Origin: Cryptosporangium aurantiacum
Lineage (GTDB): Bacteria; Actinomycetota; Actinomycetes; Mycobacteriales; Cryptosporangiaceae
Assembly: GCF_900143005.1 (NCBI RefSeq)
Contig: NZ_FRCS01000011.1
Location: 215,495-279,494 of the forward strand
Length of the DNA: 64,000 nucleotides
Reading direction: 5' to 3'
Shown: piece after piece, positions 10,731-19,706 of the stretch
Position numbering within the stretch: the stretch's first letter is position 1
Layout of the letters: every line of letters starts with the position of its first letter
Position numbers and translations under genes: made by a program
The notes under the pieces: generated by a model
What the model was told of the DNA's origin: nothing
Databases searched by the model: none
Seen by the model: the letters and a program-made list of their open reading frames with translations, nothing else

Positions 10731-10796
10731 GCCCGCCGGATGACGCGTTCTGGGGCTGTAACAGGTGCTGAGAGACCGGATTCGCGTGCTTCGGCG
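10731..10796. repeat. Dispersed 66-base intergenic repeat, copy 1
   Basis: This segment matches 27317-27382 over 66 bases with 11 substitutions and no gaps. Both copies lie between the ends of convergent genes and just after a G/C-rich stretch. Shared cores include GATGACG, GTTCTGGG, TAACAGGT and TTCGCGTGC. Just before it, 10710-10738 is a G/C-rich dyad (GGCGGGCCGCC and its complement) that could act as a terminator for the TetR gene. Confidence 0.7.
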
Positions 10797-10811
10797 TCGA
10801 GTTGGAAGCGC

Positions 10812-11438
10812 TCAGGCCAGTGAGGGCTCGGTCTTGGCGCGGACCTCGTCCTCGGTGACGCCGGGCGCGGTCTCGACCAGCCGCAACCCGTCCGGGGTGA
10901 CGTCCAGGACCGCGAGGTCGGTGATGATCCGGTGGACGACGCCGCGACCGGTGTACGGCAGCGAGCACTCGTCCACGATCTTGTACGAGCCGTCGCGAGC
11001 CACGTGCTCCATCAGCACGATCACCCGCCGGGCGCCGTGGACGAGGTCCATCGCGCCGCCCATGCCCTTGACCATCTTGCCGGGGATCATCCAGTTCGCC
11101 AGGTCACCGGCCGCCGACACCTGCATCGCGCCGAGGATCGCGACGTCGATCTTCCCGCCGCGGATCATGCCGAACGACGTCGCGGAGTCGAAGTACGACG
11201 CCCCGCGCCGCACGGTGACGGTCTCCTTGCCCGCGTTGATCAGGTCCGGGTCGACGTCGTTCTCCTCCGGGTACGCGCCGACCCCGAGGACGCCGTTCTC
11301 GCTGTGCAGCACCAGTTCGACGTCGTCCGGAACGTAGTTCGGGACCAGCGTCGGCAGGCCGATGCCGAGGTTCACGTACGACCCGTCAGTCAGCTCCACG
11401 GCCGCCCTGGCGGCCATCTCCTGCCGTGACCAGCCCAT
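10812..11438 (-). CDS. 3-oxoacid CoA-transferase subunit B
   Basis: This is the beta subunit of a class I CoA-transferase, which moves CoA from succinyl-CoA to a 3-oxo acid. The catalytic Glu is E47 in [10 protein letters not shown]. Its 208 residues are normal. The ATG shares one base with the stop of subunit A (TAATG), so the two are translationally coupled. The neighbouring IclR regulator, and a box pathway in the same window that also ends at 3-oxoadipyl-CoA, favour 3-oxoadipate (PcaJ/CatJ role). Acetoacetate (ScoB role) cannot be excluded from sequence alone. Confidence 0.88.
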   Translation of the reverse strand: MGWSRQEMAARAAVELTDGSYVNLGIGLPTLVPNYVPDDVELVLHSENGVLGVGAYPEENDVDPDLINAGKETVTVRRGASYFDSATSFGMIRGGKIDVAILGAMQVSAAGDLANWMIPGKMVKGMGGAMDLVHGARRVIVLMEHVARDGSYKIVDECSLPYTGRGVVHRIITDLAVLDVTPDGLRLVETAPGVTEDEVRAKTEPSLA

Positions 11439-12193
11439 TACGCTCGCACCGTCCGCTTCTCGATCCGCTTGTCCGCTGCCTGCTCCGGCGTCAGCGCCAC
11501 CACCCGGTGCACGTAGACGCCGGGCGTGTGGACGTCGTCCGGGTCCAGCTCGCCCGGCTCGACCAGCTCTTCGACCTCGGCGATCGTGATCCGGGCGCAC
11601 ATCGCGGCCAGCGGGTTGAAGTTCCGCGCCGCCCGCCGGAACACCAGGTTGCCGTGCCGGTCGCCCTTCCAGGCGCGCACCAGCCCGAAGTCGGCGACGA
11701 TCGCCTCCTCCAGCACGTGCTCCCGGCCGCCGAACACCCGGATCTCCTTCGGCGGCGACGCGACCGCCACCGCACCGTCCGCGGAGTACCGCCACGGCAA
11801 GCCACCCTCGGCGACCTGCGTGCCGGCGCCGGTCACGGTGAAGAACGCCGGAATCCCCGAGCCGCCTGCGCGCATCCGCTCCGCGAGCGTGCCCTGCGGC
11901 GTCAGCTCCACCTCCAGTTCACCGGCGAGGTACTGGCGGGCGAACTCCTTGTTCTCCCCCACGTACGACGCGATGATCCGCCGCAGCCGGTGAGCGCCGA
12001 GCAGCACGCCCAGCCCCCAGTCGTCCACACCGGCGTTGTTCGAGACGACCTCCAGGTCGCGGGTCCCGGCCTCCAACAGCGCGCCGATCAGCACGGCGGG
12101 GATCCCGCAGAGACCAAACCCGCCGACGGCCAGCGTTGCCCCGTCCGGGACGTCCGCGATCGCGTCGGCCGCGGAGTTCACGACTTTGTGCAT
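11438..12193 (-). CDS. 3-oxoacid CoA-transferase subunit A
   Basis: The alpha subunit, 251 residues from the ATG at 12193. A TTG at 12205 is in frame, but GAGG abuts it and suits the ATG better. Family marks are the Gly-rich CoA loop [37 protein letters not shown], and [19 protein letters not shown]. It forms a heterotetramer with subunit B. The gene is divergent from an IclR regulator, an arrangement typical of pcaIJ/catIJ. The substrate is probably 3-oxoadipate by context; the sequence does not distinguish it from other 3-oxoacids. Confidence 0.88.
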   Translation of the reverse strand: MHKVVNSAADAIADVPDGATLAVGGFGLCGIPAVLIGALLEAGTRDLEVVSNNAGVDDWGLGVLLGAHRLRRIIASYVGENKEFARQYLAGELEVELTPQGTLAERMRAGGSGIPAFFTVTGAGTQVAEGGLPWRYSADGAVAVASPPKEIRVFGGREHVLEEAIVADFGLVRAWKGDRHGNLVFRRAARNFNPLAAMCARITIAEVEELVEPGELDPDDVHTPGVYVHRVVALTPEQAADKRIEKRTVRA

Positions 12194-12274
12194 GACGCGA
12201 TCCAACCTCGTGTCCGGGCGACGTCAACTGAGCGGACGCGAAGTGCTCGTTCCCTGCGGGCGCGAACCGGTCTA

Positions 12275-12293
12275 GCGTTCACTGAGTGAACGC
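12275..12293. promoter_or_regulatory. Palindromic operator overlapping the IclR start codon
   Basis: A perfect palindrome, GCGTTCACT-G-AGTGAACGC, covers the iclR-type GTG start (12286). The upstream TAGCGT (12273-12278) is 7 bases before that start and would be the -10 of a leaderless transcript, so binding would block initiation directly. The site is 82 bases upstream of the divergent CoA-transferase start and could control that promoter too. Confidence 0.75.
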
Positions 12294-13038
12294 ACCGCCG
12301 GACGTACTGGGTCGCGCCACCGCACTCCTGCGCGCGGTCTCCACCCGCGAGCCCGACGGCGCCACCACCGCGGAGTGTGCCCGCGCCACCGGCGTCGCCC
12401 GTCCCACCGCACACCGGCTCCTCACCGCGCTCCAGGGCGAAGGCCTCGCCGACCGCGACGACGCCGGCCGGTGGCACCTCGGACCGGAGTTGTACCTGCT
12501 CGGAACCGTCGCCGCCGCCCGCTACGACGTCACCGCGCTCGCCCAGCCCGCGGTCCGCCGCTTGGCCGTGGCCACCGGCGAGAGCGCGTTCTTCTCGATC
12601 CGGCGCGGCGACGAGACCGTCTGCCTGCTCCGCGAGGACGGCAGCTTCCCGATCCGCTCCCACGTCCTCTACGAGGGGATCCGCTTCCCGCTCGGGGTCG
12701 CGTCCGCCGGGTTGGTGATCCTGTCGTACCTTCCCGACCGCGACGTCGAGCGTTACCTCACCGACGCCGACCTCGCCGCGGCGTACGGCTCGTCGCACGC
12801 GCCGAAGGAGGTGCGCGCCCGCATCGCCACTACCCGGCGTGACGGGTACGCGGTCAACCCCGGACTCATCGTCGAGGGCAGCTGGGGCATGGCCGCGGCC
12901 GTGTTCGACGCGCACGACCGTCCGGTCGGCGCGCTCACGCTGACCGGCGTGGAACACCGCTTCGCCCCGCAGCGCCGCCCGCAACTGGGGCGGCTCCTGC
13001 TCGACGAGGCACACCGCCTCACCGGGGCGGTGCGTTGA
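12286..13038 (+). CDS. IclR-family transcriptional regulator
   Basis: The 250-residue protein has an N-terminal winged helix (TTAECARATGVARPTAHRLL, residues 27-46) and the IclR effector domain (about 75-245, with GESAFFSIRRGDETVCL, GVASAGLVILSYLPD, GYAVNPG and GSWGMAAAVFDAHDRPVGALTLTG). PcaR/CatR-type members regulate the beta-ketoadipate pathway, matching the divergent CoA-transferase genes. The GTG start appears leaderless. Effector identity is inference. Confidence 0.88.
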   Translation: MNAPPDVLGRATALLRAVSTREPDGATTAECARATGVARPTAHRLLTALQGEGLADRDDAGRWHLGPELYLLGTVAAARYDVTALAQPAVRRLAVATGESAFFSIRRGDETVCLLREDGSFPIRSHVLYEGIRFPLGVASAGLVILSYLPDRDVERYLTDADLAAAYGSSHAPKEVRARIATTRRDGYAVNPGLIVEGSWGMAAAVFDAHDRPVGALTLTGVEHRFAPQRRPQLGRLLLDEAHRLTGAVR

Positions 13039-13140
13039 CCGGGGTCGTTACCGCGACCGGGGTGCATCCGGCCGCGGACGCGGTCACGGTCACCTCCCCC
13101 GGCGTGTGCCCGGCCCGGAGCACGGCCAGCGCCCGGCCCG

Positions 13141-13932
13141 TCACGCCTCGGCCTGCAGCCGCTCGCGGAGCCGGGTCAGCGTCGCCGACAGCAGCCGGGA
13201 GACCTGCATCTGCGAGACGCCGACGTCCCGGGCGATCTGGCTCTGCGTCCACTCGTCGAAGAACCGCAGCCCCAGGATCCGCCGCTCCCGGGCGGGCAGC
13301 CCCGCGATCAGCTGCCGTAACACCTCCCGGTTCTCCACCATCCCGAGCGCCTCGTCGACCTCACCCAGCGACTCGGCCAGCGAAGGCCCGTCGGTGATCG
13401 GCGCGTCCAGCGCCACCGGCGCGTAGGAGTTCGTCAGTTGCAGGCCCTCGCGGACCGCCTCCACCGGGACGCCGAGGTGCTGCGCGAGCGTCCCGGCCGT
13501 CGGCGCCCGGTTGTCCCGGTGACTCAGCTCCGCCGCCGCCGCGTCGAGCCGCAGATACATGTCCTGCATCCGCCGGGGCGGCCGGACATACCAGCCGTGA
13601 TCCCGGAAGTGACGCCGGATCTCCCCGGCGATCGTCGGCACCGCGAAGGCCAGGAACACCGTGCCCCGGCTCGGGTCGAACCGATCCACCGAGGTCACCA
13701 GCCCGATCCGGGCCACCTGGACCAGATCGTCGGTCAGCTCACCACGGCGGACGTAACGACGGGCGATGTGCTCGGCCAACGGCAGATGCACCACGATCAG
13801 CCGCTCGCGGAGCATCGACCGCTCCGCGGTGTCCGCGTCCGGTGCCGCCAGACGCTCGAACAGCGGCGCGACCTGAAAATAATCGGAGTAGTCGAGGTGA
13901 TCGGTGGGCTCGATGACCGGGGCCAGAGTCAT
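13141..13932 (-). CDS. RNA polymerase sigma factor, SigB/SigF/SigG family
   Basis: The 263-residue protein shows region 2 (ELTDDLVQVARIGLVTSVDRFDP then FLAFAVPTIAGEIRRHFRD), region 3 (APTAGTLAQHLGVPVEAVREGL) and region 4 (LPARERRILGLRFFDEWTQSQIARDVGVSQMQVSRLL). This is the actinobacterial stress or differentiation sigma class controlled by anti-sigma ATPases. The ATG is preceded by AAAGGACGG. No anti-sigma gene is adjacent; the MEDS/ATPase gene at the left edge is a possible but distant partner. Residue 1 onward (TLAPVIEPTDHLDYSDYFQVAPLFERL) is normal for the family. Confidence 0.93.
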   Translation of the reverse strand: MTLAPVIEPTDHLDYSDYFQVAPLFERLAAPDADTAERSMLRERLIVVHLPLAEHIARRYVRRGELTDDLVQVARIGLVTSVDRFDPSRGTVFLAFAVPTIAGEIRRHFRDHGWYVRPPRRMQDMYLRLDAAAAELSHRDNRAPTAGTLAQHLGVPVEAVREGLQLTNSYAPVALDAPITDGPSLAESLGEVDEALGMVENREVLRQLIAGLPARERRILGLRFFDEWTQSQIARDVGVSQMQVSRLLSATLTRLRERLQAEA

Positions 13933-14443
13933 GTCCGTCCTTTCTCACGAACGCGATGTCTGACTCTGTTCCGGCTGAGGGTCCGACCGCACCAGGGACC
14001 CTCCCGGGCCGATCACTGGTGTGTCACCGGGGGTACCGGGGGCCGGCGGGGGCCGCAGGGCCTGAGTGCACCGGGCCTCGGCGGGCCGGGACTTAGCGGA
14101 CCGATCACGCGGCGGCTTCCGGCGCGGCCGCCGATCCCGGCGTCCGCGTCGGCCCGGCCGACCGAGTCGGCGCAACCCCGCCTCGGCCTCCGCCGAATGC
14201 TGCTCGTCGTCCCGATCGCGACGATCCTCGCCATCGTTCTCGCGCTCATCGCCGCAGCCGTGCAGGTCGCTTTTCCCCGGTATCGCGGGGAAAGCGTTCA
14301 TCGACTCGACGTGCACAACGGACCATTCACCCGCAACCTTCGGCGGACGCGGAGTGCGCACCTTGCGCTCCGGATCAGGGGTATGCGAGGACGAGGTTGC
14401 CGTTGCCAGGGCCGTGCCCAGCCGTGGGACGGACCCGACGCCA
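13933..14443. other. 511-base region without a supportable gene
   Basis: This gap upstream of the sigma factor gene contains G/C-rich runs at 14020-14120. On the + strand at about 14197-14280 one frame encodes a hydrophobic run (MLLVVPIATILAIVLALIAA), but it has no ribosome binding site and no stop before the opposite-strand SDR gene at 14444. The sigma-gene promoter must lie here; I cannot place it with confidence. Confidence 0.5.
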
Positions 14444-15289
14444 TCAGGCGTCCCCGGCAGCCGAAACCGCGTGCTCAGCGGCCCGGCTCACCTTCTCCCA
14501 CCCGGCCCACGTCTCCATGCGCCGACGCGAGATGTCGAACGCCAGGTCGTACACCATGCTGCCGAGCAGCAACCGCAGCGGCGGGTCGTCGCTGTCGACC
14601 AGTTCGAGCAGCGCCTCGGCGGCCAGCCGGGGTTCGCTGTCGACCGAGCCTTCCGCCCACTGCTTCTCCAATTCTGCGCGAAGCGGCGCGTACGCCTCCA
14701 TCGGCGTGGTCGATGCCATGCTCGTGTACAAGTCGGTCCAGTACCCACCGGGCTGCACGATGCTGACCTTGATCCCGAAGGTCGCAGCCTCCATGGCGAG
14801 CGCCTCGCTCAGACCTTCCAGCGCGAACTTGCTCGCGCTGTACATCCCGGTGCTCGGGAAACCTCCGAGCGCGGCGATGCTGGAGATCTGCACGATGTGG
14901 CCGGAACGCCGCGCACGCAGGTGCGGCATCACGGCTTGGCTGACCCAGAGCGCCCCGAACAAGTTGACCTCGAGCTGGGCCCGCGCCTCGGCCTCGGTGA
15001 ACTCCTCGACCATGCCCATGGACATCGTCCCGGCGTTGTTGACGACGACGTCGAGCGAACCGAACCGCTCGACCGCGGTGGCCACCGCGGCGAAGACCGC
15101 TTCCCGGTCGGTGACGTCGAGCGGCAGCGTGAGCAAGCGGTCGCCATGACGCGGGTCGAAGTCGTCGCGGGTGATCGTCCGGGCCGCCGCGACGACCCGG
15201 TCACCGCGGTCGAGCGCGGCCACGGCGAACGCACGACCGAGACCGCGGCTGGCGCCCGTGATGAACCAGGTGCGTGAAGGGGTGCGCAT
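14444..15289 (-). CDS. Short-chain dehydrogenase/reductase
   Basis: A 281-residue classical SDR. It has the NAD(P) loop TGASRGLG (residues 11-18), NNAG, the catalytic Ser in ISSIAALGG, and YSASK. The ATG at 15289 has GGAGATTCC before it; the frame is open to 15352, but the extension covers the operator. It is divergent from a TetR gene across two related inverted repeats and is therefore likely its target. The substrate is unknown. Such SDRs under TetR often act on aldehydes or ketones. Confidence 0.88.
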   Translation of the reverse strand: MRTPSRTWFITGASRGLGRAFAVAALDRGDRVVAAARTITRDDFDPRHGDRLLTLPLDVTDREAVFAAVATAVERFGSLDVVVNNAGTMSMGMVEEFTEAEARAQLEVNLFGALWVSQAVMPHLRARRSGHIVQISSIAALGGFPSTGMYSASKFALEGLSEALAMEAATFGIKVSIVQPGGYWTDLYTSMASTTPMEAYAPLRAELEKQWAEGSVDSEPRLAAEALLELVDSDDPPLRLLLGSMVYDLAFDISRRRMETWAGWEKVSRAAEHAVSAAGDA

Positions 15290-15308
15290 GGAATCTCCGA
15301 TCTCACGC

Positions 15309-15329
15309 GACGAGACGGTTCGTCTCGTC
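15309..15329. promoter_or_regulatory. Operator 1 of the SDR/TetR pair
   Basis: A perfect inverted repeat, GACGAGACG-GTT-CGTCTCGTC, lies 20 bases upstream of the SDR start. Its half-site AGACG...CGTCT is shared with operator 2 at 15369-15386, supporting two binding sites for one TetR. Confidence 0.75.
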
Positions 15330-15368
15330 CTATGCCGAGGAAAGTAAACCACGCGGAAACCGCTGTCA

Positions 15369-15386
15369 AGACGGTACGGTCCGTCT
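15369..15386. promoter_or_regulatory. Operator 2 of the SDR/TetR pair
   Basis: An inverted repeat, AGACGG-N6-CCGTCT, followed by CGTCCC as in operator 1. It sits just upstream of TAAGGT (15397-15402), the likely -10 of the leaderless TetR transcript, so it is placed to autorepress. Confidence 0.7.
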
Positions 15387-15408
15387 CGTCCCCTGCTAAG
15401 GTCGTTTC

Positions 15409-16029
15409 ATGACGACGCGACGAGCCTCGCCGAACGCAGCCCGGCGGAACGAAGCCTCGCGGCGAGCCACCCTCACCGCCGCATTCGACCTGCTACAAGA
15501 GGTCGGCTACGCCAAGCTCAGCATCGAGGGCATCGCCGCGCGCGCCGGCGTCGGCAAGCAGACCATCTACCGGTGGTGGCCGTCGAAGGGCGCCGTGGTC
15601 TTCGATGCGTTTCTGCTGCTCAGCGAGAGCGCCGAGGGCGGGCCGCCGGTCCTGCCCGACACCGGCGACCTGGAAGCGGACCTCACAGCAGTGTTGCTCG
15701 CCACGATCGAAGAGTTGAACGACCCCCGGTACGACCAGCCGATGCGCGCGCTGGCCACCGAGATCGCCCATGACCCCGAACTGGCAGCTGCCTACGCGGA
15801 ACGGCTCGACGGGCCGTTGAAGGACGCCAAGCGGCAACGGCTGCGCAGTGCCCAGCAGGCCGGGCAACTCGCCGACGACCTCGACCTCGACGTCGCGGTC
15901 GAGATGATCTGGGGACCCGTCCTCAACCGATGGCTCCAACGCAGCGGACCGCTGACCGCCGACTACATCGACCGCGTCATCACGACGGCCCTCAACGGCC
16001 TGCGCCCCCGCCCACCGGCAGCGGGATGA
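15409..16029 (+). CDS. TetR/AcrR-family regulator
   Basis: A 206-residue protein with an N-terminal HTH (LSIEGIAARAGVGKQTIYRWWPSKGAVVFDAF) and a TetR_C_11-like C-terminal domain. TAAGGT 6 bases before the ATG and the absence of a ribosome binding site suggest a leaderless mRNA. Likely represses the divergent SDR and itself through the two AGACG/CGTCT operators. The stop abuts the stop of the convergent serine hydrolase gene. Confidence 0.88.
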   Translation: MTTRRASPNAARRNEASRRATLTAAFDLLQEVGYAKLSIEGIAARAGVGKQTIYRWWPSKGAVVFDAFLLLSESAEGGPPVLPDTGDLEADLTAVLLATIEELNDPRYDQPMRALATEIAHDPELAAAYAERLDGPLKDAKRQRLRSAQQAGQLADDLDLDVAVEMIWGPVLNRWLQRSGPLTADYIDRVITTALNGLRPRPPAAG

Positions 16030-17181
16030 TCACTCCCGCCGGGCCACCGCCCGAAGAAACGCGACGGTCTCCAGTTCCCGGTTGTCGGCCTCCTCCGTCG
16101 AGGTGCCGTACCTGCGGTTGGCCGAGAGCTTCACGATCGTCGTACTGCTCACCCGGTCGACGTAGACGAACTGGTTGTAGACGCCGATCGCGCTGAACTC
16201 GCCGCGATCACCGGCGGGCAGCCACCACTGATAGCCGTACCCGAGGTCCACGTGCTCACCACCGACCAGCGGCTGACCGGCCTCCAGGTGAGGAGCCGCG
16301 ACCGTGATCGAGGCGTCCACCCAGGCGGCCGGGACGATCTGCTCGCCCTGCCATCGGCCTCCGCTGCGGTAGAGCTCTCCGACCTTGGCGTAGTCGCGCG
16401 CGGTGAGGTTGAGCCCCCCGAACGCCACTTCGGTACCGACGGCGTCCAGCAGCCAGTATCCGGCCGACTCCATTCCGAGCGGCTCGACCAGCTTCTCGCG
16501 CATGTAGTCGGTGAGCGAGCGGCCGGTCGCCCGGGCGACCAGCGCGCCCAGCACCTGGGTCTCGCCGGAGTTGTAACGGCAGACCGTCCCCGGAGGGTTC
16601 TCCCGCACCATCGACGCGACGAACTCGTCGAGAGTGCCGATACCGGCCATCGCGGCGGTCAGGCGGAAGATGTCGGACTTCGGGTCGTTGTAGTCCTCGT
16701 TCCAGCGCGCGCCCGACGACATCCGCAGCACGTCGCGAATCGACACCTGGTCGTAGGCCGAGCCCGGTTGGACCGGCACGTAGTCGCTGATCGGCTCGTT
16801 GATGTCGGTGATGTGCCCCTCGGCGACCGCGATGCCGGCCAGCGCCGAGACGAAGCTCTTCGCCACGGACATCGACAGCCACTGGACGTCCGGTCCACCG
16901 GTCAACCAGTAGCTCTCGTACCGCACGGCGCCGTCGACGAGTACCAGCAGCGCGGCGGTGTCGGTGTCGGCGAGGAAATCGGCGGTCGAGCGTGTTTGCC
17001 GCCCGAACGGGAACGTGGCCGGCAGGCGGATCGGATCGCCCTGCGGCCAGGAATACGGCTTCGACGAGGGAGCCATCTCGCTGGTGGGGACCAGGTCCTT
17101 CATCCGGCAGAAGTTCTCGTGCTGGGGCGCCCCGGTGAACAGCCCGAGCTCGGCCATCGAACTGCGCGGTAGGTCTGTCAC
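16030..17181 (-). CDS. Serine hydrolase of the class C beta-lactamase/esterase fold
   Basis: 383 residues. The nucleophile motif is S105-V-A-K108 in LSMSVAKSF, followed by Y-x-N as CRYNSGE. The third motif of true class C enzymes (KTG) is not obvious; FSAIG may take its place. There is no clear signal peptide, so it is probably a cytoplasmic esterase or amidase rather than a lactamase. It lies upstream of the ABM and aldo/keto reductase genes on the same strand, separated by a 135-base gap. Substrate not deducible. Confidence 0.85.
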   Translation of the reverse strand: MTDLPRSSMAELGLFTGAPQHENFCRMKDLVPTSEMAPSSKPYSWPQGDPIRLPATFPFGRQTRSTADFLADTDTAALLVLVDGAVRYESYWLTGGPDVQWLSMSVAKSFVSALAGIAVAEGHITDINEPISDYVPVQPGSAYDQVSIRDVLRMSSGARWNEDYNDPKSDIFRLTAAMAGIGTLDEFVASMVRENPPGTVCRYNSGETQVLGALVARATGRSLTDYMREKLVEPLGMESAGYWLLDAVGTEVAFGGLNLTARDYAKVGELYRSGGRWQGEQIVPAAWVDASITVAAPHLEAGQPLVGGEHVDLGYGYQWWLPAGDRGEFSAIGVYNQFVYVDRVSSTTIVKLSANRRYGTSTEEADNRELETVAFLRAVARRE

Positions 17182-17316
17182 GGTTCTCTCCTCAACGGCG
17201 AGGTTCGCCGCGGACAGGGCCTCGGCTCGCCGGCGACGGTGGATCTCGACGCCTTCCCGGCCGCGCTCGGCGCGCCGATCGAGAAGAGCGATCGAGACCC
17301 ACCGTAATGAGACCGA

Positions 17317-17610
17317 TCAGTCTTCGATGGTGGTCCCGCGAACCAGCCAGGTCGGGCCCTCGGCGATCGGCTCGATCACGGCGAAGAACGCCGCGAAGTA
17401 CGGGCCCGCGCAGTGGGCGTCGAACGCGGCTTCGTCCGCATAGGCCTCGTTGAGGTAGAAGCGCTCCGGCCGCTCTGGGTCCTTGATCAGCTCGAACCGG
17501 AGCGTGCCCGGCTCGTTGGCCGCCGAGTCGCGGCCGTCCTGCAACGCGGCGGTGATGAACTTGTCGTGGTGCTCGGTGGGAACGTCGAACGCGACAGCGA
17601 TGTGGTACAT
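17317..17610 (-). CDS. Putative quinol monooxygenase (ABM fold)
   Basis: A 97-residue single ferredoxin-like domain of the antibiotic biosynthesis monooxygenase superfamily. Marks are NEPGTLRFELIKDPERPERFYLNEAYADEAAFDAHCAGPYF. Members such as YgiN oxidise quinols without cofactor; others are heme or product-binding proteins. It is 22 bases downstream of the aldo/keto reductase gene and probably cotranscribed with it, so a role in quinone or carbonyl stress is plausible. Confidence 0.85.
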   Translation of the reverse strand: MYHIAVAFDVPTEHHDKFITAALQDGRDSAANEPGTLRFELIKDPERPERFYLNEAYADEAAFDAHCAGPYFAAFFAVIEPIAEGPTWLVRGTTIED

Positions 17611-17632
17611 GGTTTCTCCTCGGTGCGGATGG

Positions 17633-18682
17633 TCAGGCTGCGGGACGGAGGGGGCCTTCGCCGGCGCCGGAGCCGGCCAGGGCGGCGGTGATCGTGTCGA
17701 GGTCGTCAGCGGTCAGACGCAGGTCGGCCGCGGGTGTCCAACCGGCTACCTGGTCCGCTCGGCGGGCGCCGACGATCGCGCCGGTGACGCCTGGCCAGGC
17801 CAACACCCAGGCGACGGCCACCGTGGCCACCGGCACGTCGTGACGCGCGGCGACGGTGCGGAGCGCGTCCGCGACCAGGAGGTTCGCCGCCAACCGGTCG
17901 GTGAAGTCCGGATGCGCGCGCCGCCAGTCGTCGGCGGGGAGCGACGCGACGCGTCCGACGTCGAACGCGCCGCTCAGCAAGCCGGAGGCCATCGGCGAGT
18001 ACGCGATCACGCCGGTGTCGTGCGCGGCGGCCCAGGCGATCTCCGGTGCCGCGCCGCGGTGGATCGCCGAGAACGGCGGCTGAATCGCGTCGACGTGCGC
18101 GATGGCTTCCGCACGGTCCAGCAGCGCGACGTCGTGGTTGGACAGTCCGATCGCGCGGATCTTCCCCTCGGCACGGAGGTCGGCCATCAGCTGCCAGTAG
18201 TCCTCGACCGGGGTGGCGAGCCGTGACCCGCCGAGGTCTCCGACGCCGCCGAGCAGCTCGCCGTCGCCCGGCCAGTGAACCTGGTAGAGGTCGATGGCGT
18301 CCACGCCGAGCCGCCGGAGCGACGCCTCCAGGTCCCGCCGGACGACGTCCGGGTGCATGGTCTTGCGGACCGGCCCGAACGGATCGTCGGACACCAGCCC
18401 GCACTTCGTGAACACCAGCGGCCGGTCCGCGGCGGGAAGAGCACGCAGCGCGCGGCCGACGACTTCCTCGGAGTGGCCCGCGCCGTAGATCGGGGCCGTG
18501 TCGATCCAGCTCACCCCGGCCTCGACGGCAGCGTGAACGGCGGCGACCGAGTCGGCGTCGTCCTGTGGACCCCAGCCGAAGCCCCAGCCCTGGCCGGCGA
18601 TCGCCCAGGCGCCGAAGCCCACCGGTGTGATCGGAATGCCGCTCCGGCCGAGTGGCCGGGCGGCGAGCGTCGTGTTGGTCAT
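17633..18682 (-). CDS. Aldo/keto reductase
   Basis: A 349-residue TIM-barrel NADPH oxidoreductase. The catalytic tetrad is visible: D and Y in IDTAPIYGAGHSEE, K in VFTKCG, and H in YQVHWPG. The C-terminal cofactor-binding part has GAIVGARRADQV. The ATG at 18682 was chosen since the upstream extension runs into the divergent XRE gene. The XRE/AKR divergent arrangement is common in actinomycetes and suggests the XRE protein controls it. Confidence 0.88.
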   Translation of the reverse strand: MTNTTLAARPLGRSGIPITPVGFGAWAIAGQGWGFGWGPQDDADSVAAVHAAVEAGVSWIDTAPIYGAGHSEEVVGRALRALPAADRPLVFTKCGLVSDDPFGPVRKTMHPDVVRRDLEASLRRLGVDAIDLYQVHWPGDGELLGGVGDLGGSRLATPVEDYWQLMADLRAEGKIRAIGLSNHDVALLDRAEAIAHVDAIQPPFSAIHRGAAPEIAWAAAHDTGVIAYSPMASGLLSGAFDVGRVASLPADDWRRAHPDFTDRLAANLLVADALRTVAARHDVPVATVAVAWVLAWPGVTGAIVGARRADQVAGWTPAADLRLTADDLDTITAALAGSGAGEGPLRPAA

Positions 18683-18730
18683 GGCGTTGATGCTCAGCGG
18701 TTGTGGCCGCGGCAGGCAGTTGGCGTCCAC

Positions 18731-18751
18731 CCTGGGGCTGCGAACCCCTGG
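18731..18751. promoter_or_regulatory. Candidate operator between the aldo/keto reductase and XRE genes
   Basis: An inverted repeat CCTGGGG-N7-CCCCTGG with one unpaired position lies midway in the 102-base divergent gap. It could be the binding site of the XRE protein for both promoters. Confidence 0.4.
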
Positions 18752-18784
18752 CACTCGGGCCGCCGCCGGAGGGACGATTCCGGC

Positions 18785-19693
18785 ATGGATCGTCGTACCG
18801 AGTTCGGTGCCTACCTGCGTTCCCGTCGAGCGCGCTTGCGTCCGCAGGACGTCGGGCTCTCCGAGGGCATCGGCAACCGCCGCGTTCCCGGCTTGCGCCG
18901 GGAAGAGCTCGCGTTGCTGGCCGGCGTCAGCGTCGACTACTACGTCGAGCTCGAGCAGGGCCGCGCAGGCGCGGTGTCCGACGTCGTGCTCGACGCGATC
19001 GCCCGTGCACTTCGTTTGGACGACGCCGAGCGCGCCCATTTGGCCAACCTGGCTCGCCCCGAACCGCCCGCGCGACGGCGGCGCGTTCCGCGGGCGACGG
19101 TGCGGCCGGGGTTACGGCTCCTCCTGGACACCGTCGACGGCCATCCCGCGTACATCGTCGGGCCGCGCACCGAGGTACTCGCGTGGAGCCCGCTCGCGGC
19201 GGCGCTGTTCACCGACTTCGGCGCGCTCCCGGCCCAGCAGCGGTACATGGCGCGGCTGGTCTACCTCGACGAGAGCTGGCAGACGCTATACGTCGACTGG
19301 GAGAGCAAGGCCGCCGACGTCGTCGGGTTCCTCCGCCTGCAGGCCGGTCGCCTGCCCGACGACCCGGACCTCGCCGCGCTGGTCGGCGAGCTGTCGGTCA
19401 AGAGCGACGCGTTCCGCACCCGATGGGCCTCGCAGAACGTCCGCGAGAAGACGTTCGGCACGGTCGCGCTCCACCACCCGGCCGTCGGCGACCTGGACCT
19501 GTCCTGGGAGAGCCTGCGCTCCCCGACCTCCGACGACCAGACGCTCGTCGTCTACTCCGCGACGCCGGGGACGCCGACCGCGGAGCGCCTGCGCCTTCTG
19601 GAGAGCTGGAACGCGCCGGCCGCGGCTCCGCAGCGAACCGCCGATCGACCGACCAGTACTCCGCAGCCCTCCGACCCGGGCCGACCGCGGTGA
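18785..19693 (+). CDS. XRE-family regulator with MmyB-like ligand domain
   Basis: 302 residues from the ATG at 18785, which follows GGAGGGAC. The N-terminal HTH contains the diagnostic GNRRVPGLRREELALLAGVSVDYYVELEQGR. The C-terminal part (about 105-275) is the MmyB-like PAS-related domain, with HPAYIVGPRTEVLAWSPLAAALFTDF and ARLVYLDES. Members bind fatty-acid-like ligands in known structures and usually control a divergent oxidoreductase, as here. The last ~25 residues are a disordered Pro/Thr-rich tail. Confidence 0.9.
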   Translation: MDRRTEFGAYLRSRRARLRPQDVGLSEGIGNRRVPGLRREELALLAGVSVDYYVELEQGRAGAVSDVVLDAIARALRLDDAERAHLANLARPEPPARRRRVPRATVRPGLRLLLDTVDGHPAYIVGPRTEVLAWSPLAAALFTDFGALPAQQRYMARLVYLDESWQTLYVDWESKAADVVGFLRLQAGRLPDDPDLAALVGELSVKSDAFRTRWASQNVREKTFGTVALHHPAVGDLDLSWESLRSPTSDDQTLVVYSATPGTPTAERLRLLESWNAPAAAPQRTADRPTSTPQPSDPGRPR

Positions 19694-19706
19694 CGGCGGC
19701 CGGGGC

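Noticed and set aside
14197..14443. Possible small membrane protein upstream of the SDR gene
   Set aside because: One hydrophobic run only; no ribosome binding site, and the frame has no stop until deep inside the opposite-strand SDR gene.
16030..17181. A true class C beta-lactamase
   Set aside because: No export signal and no KTG motif; better called a serine hydrolase.
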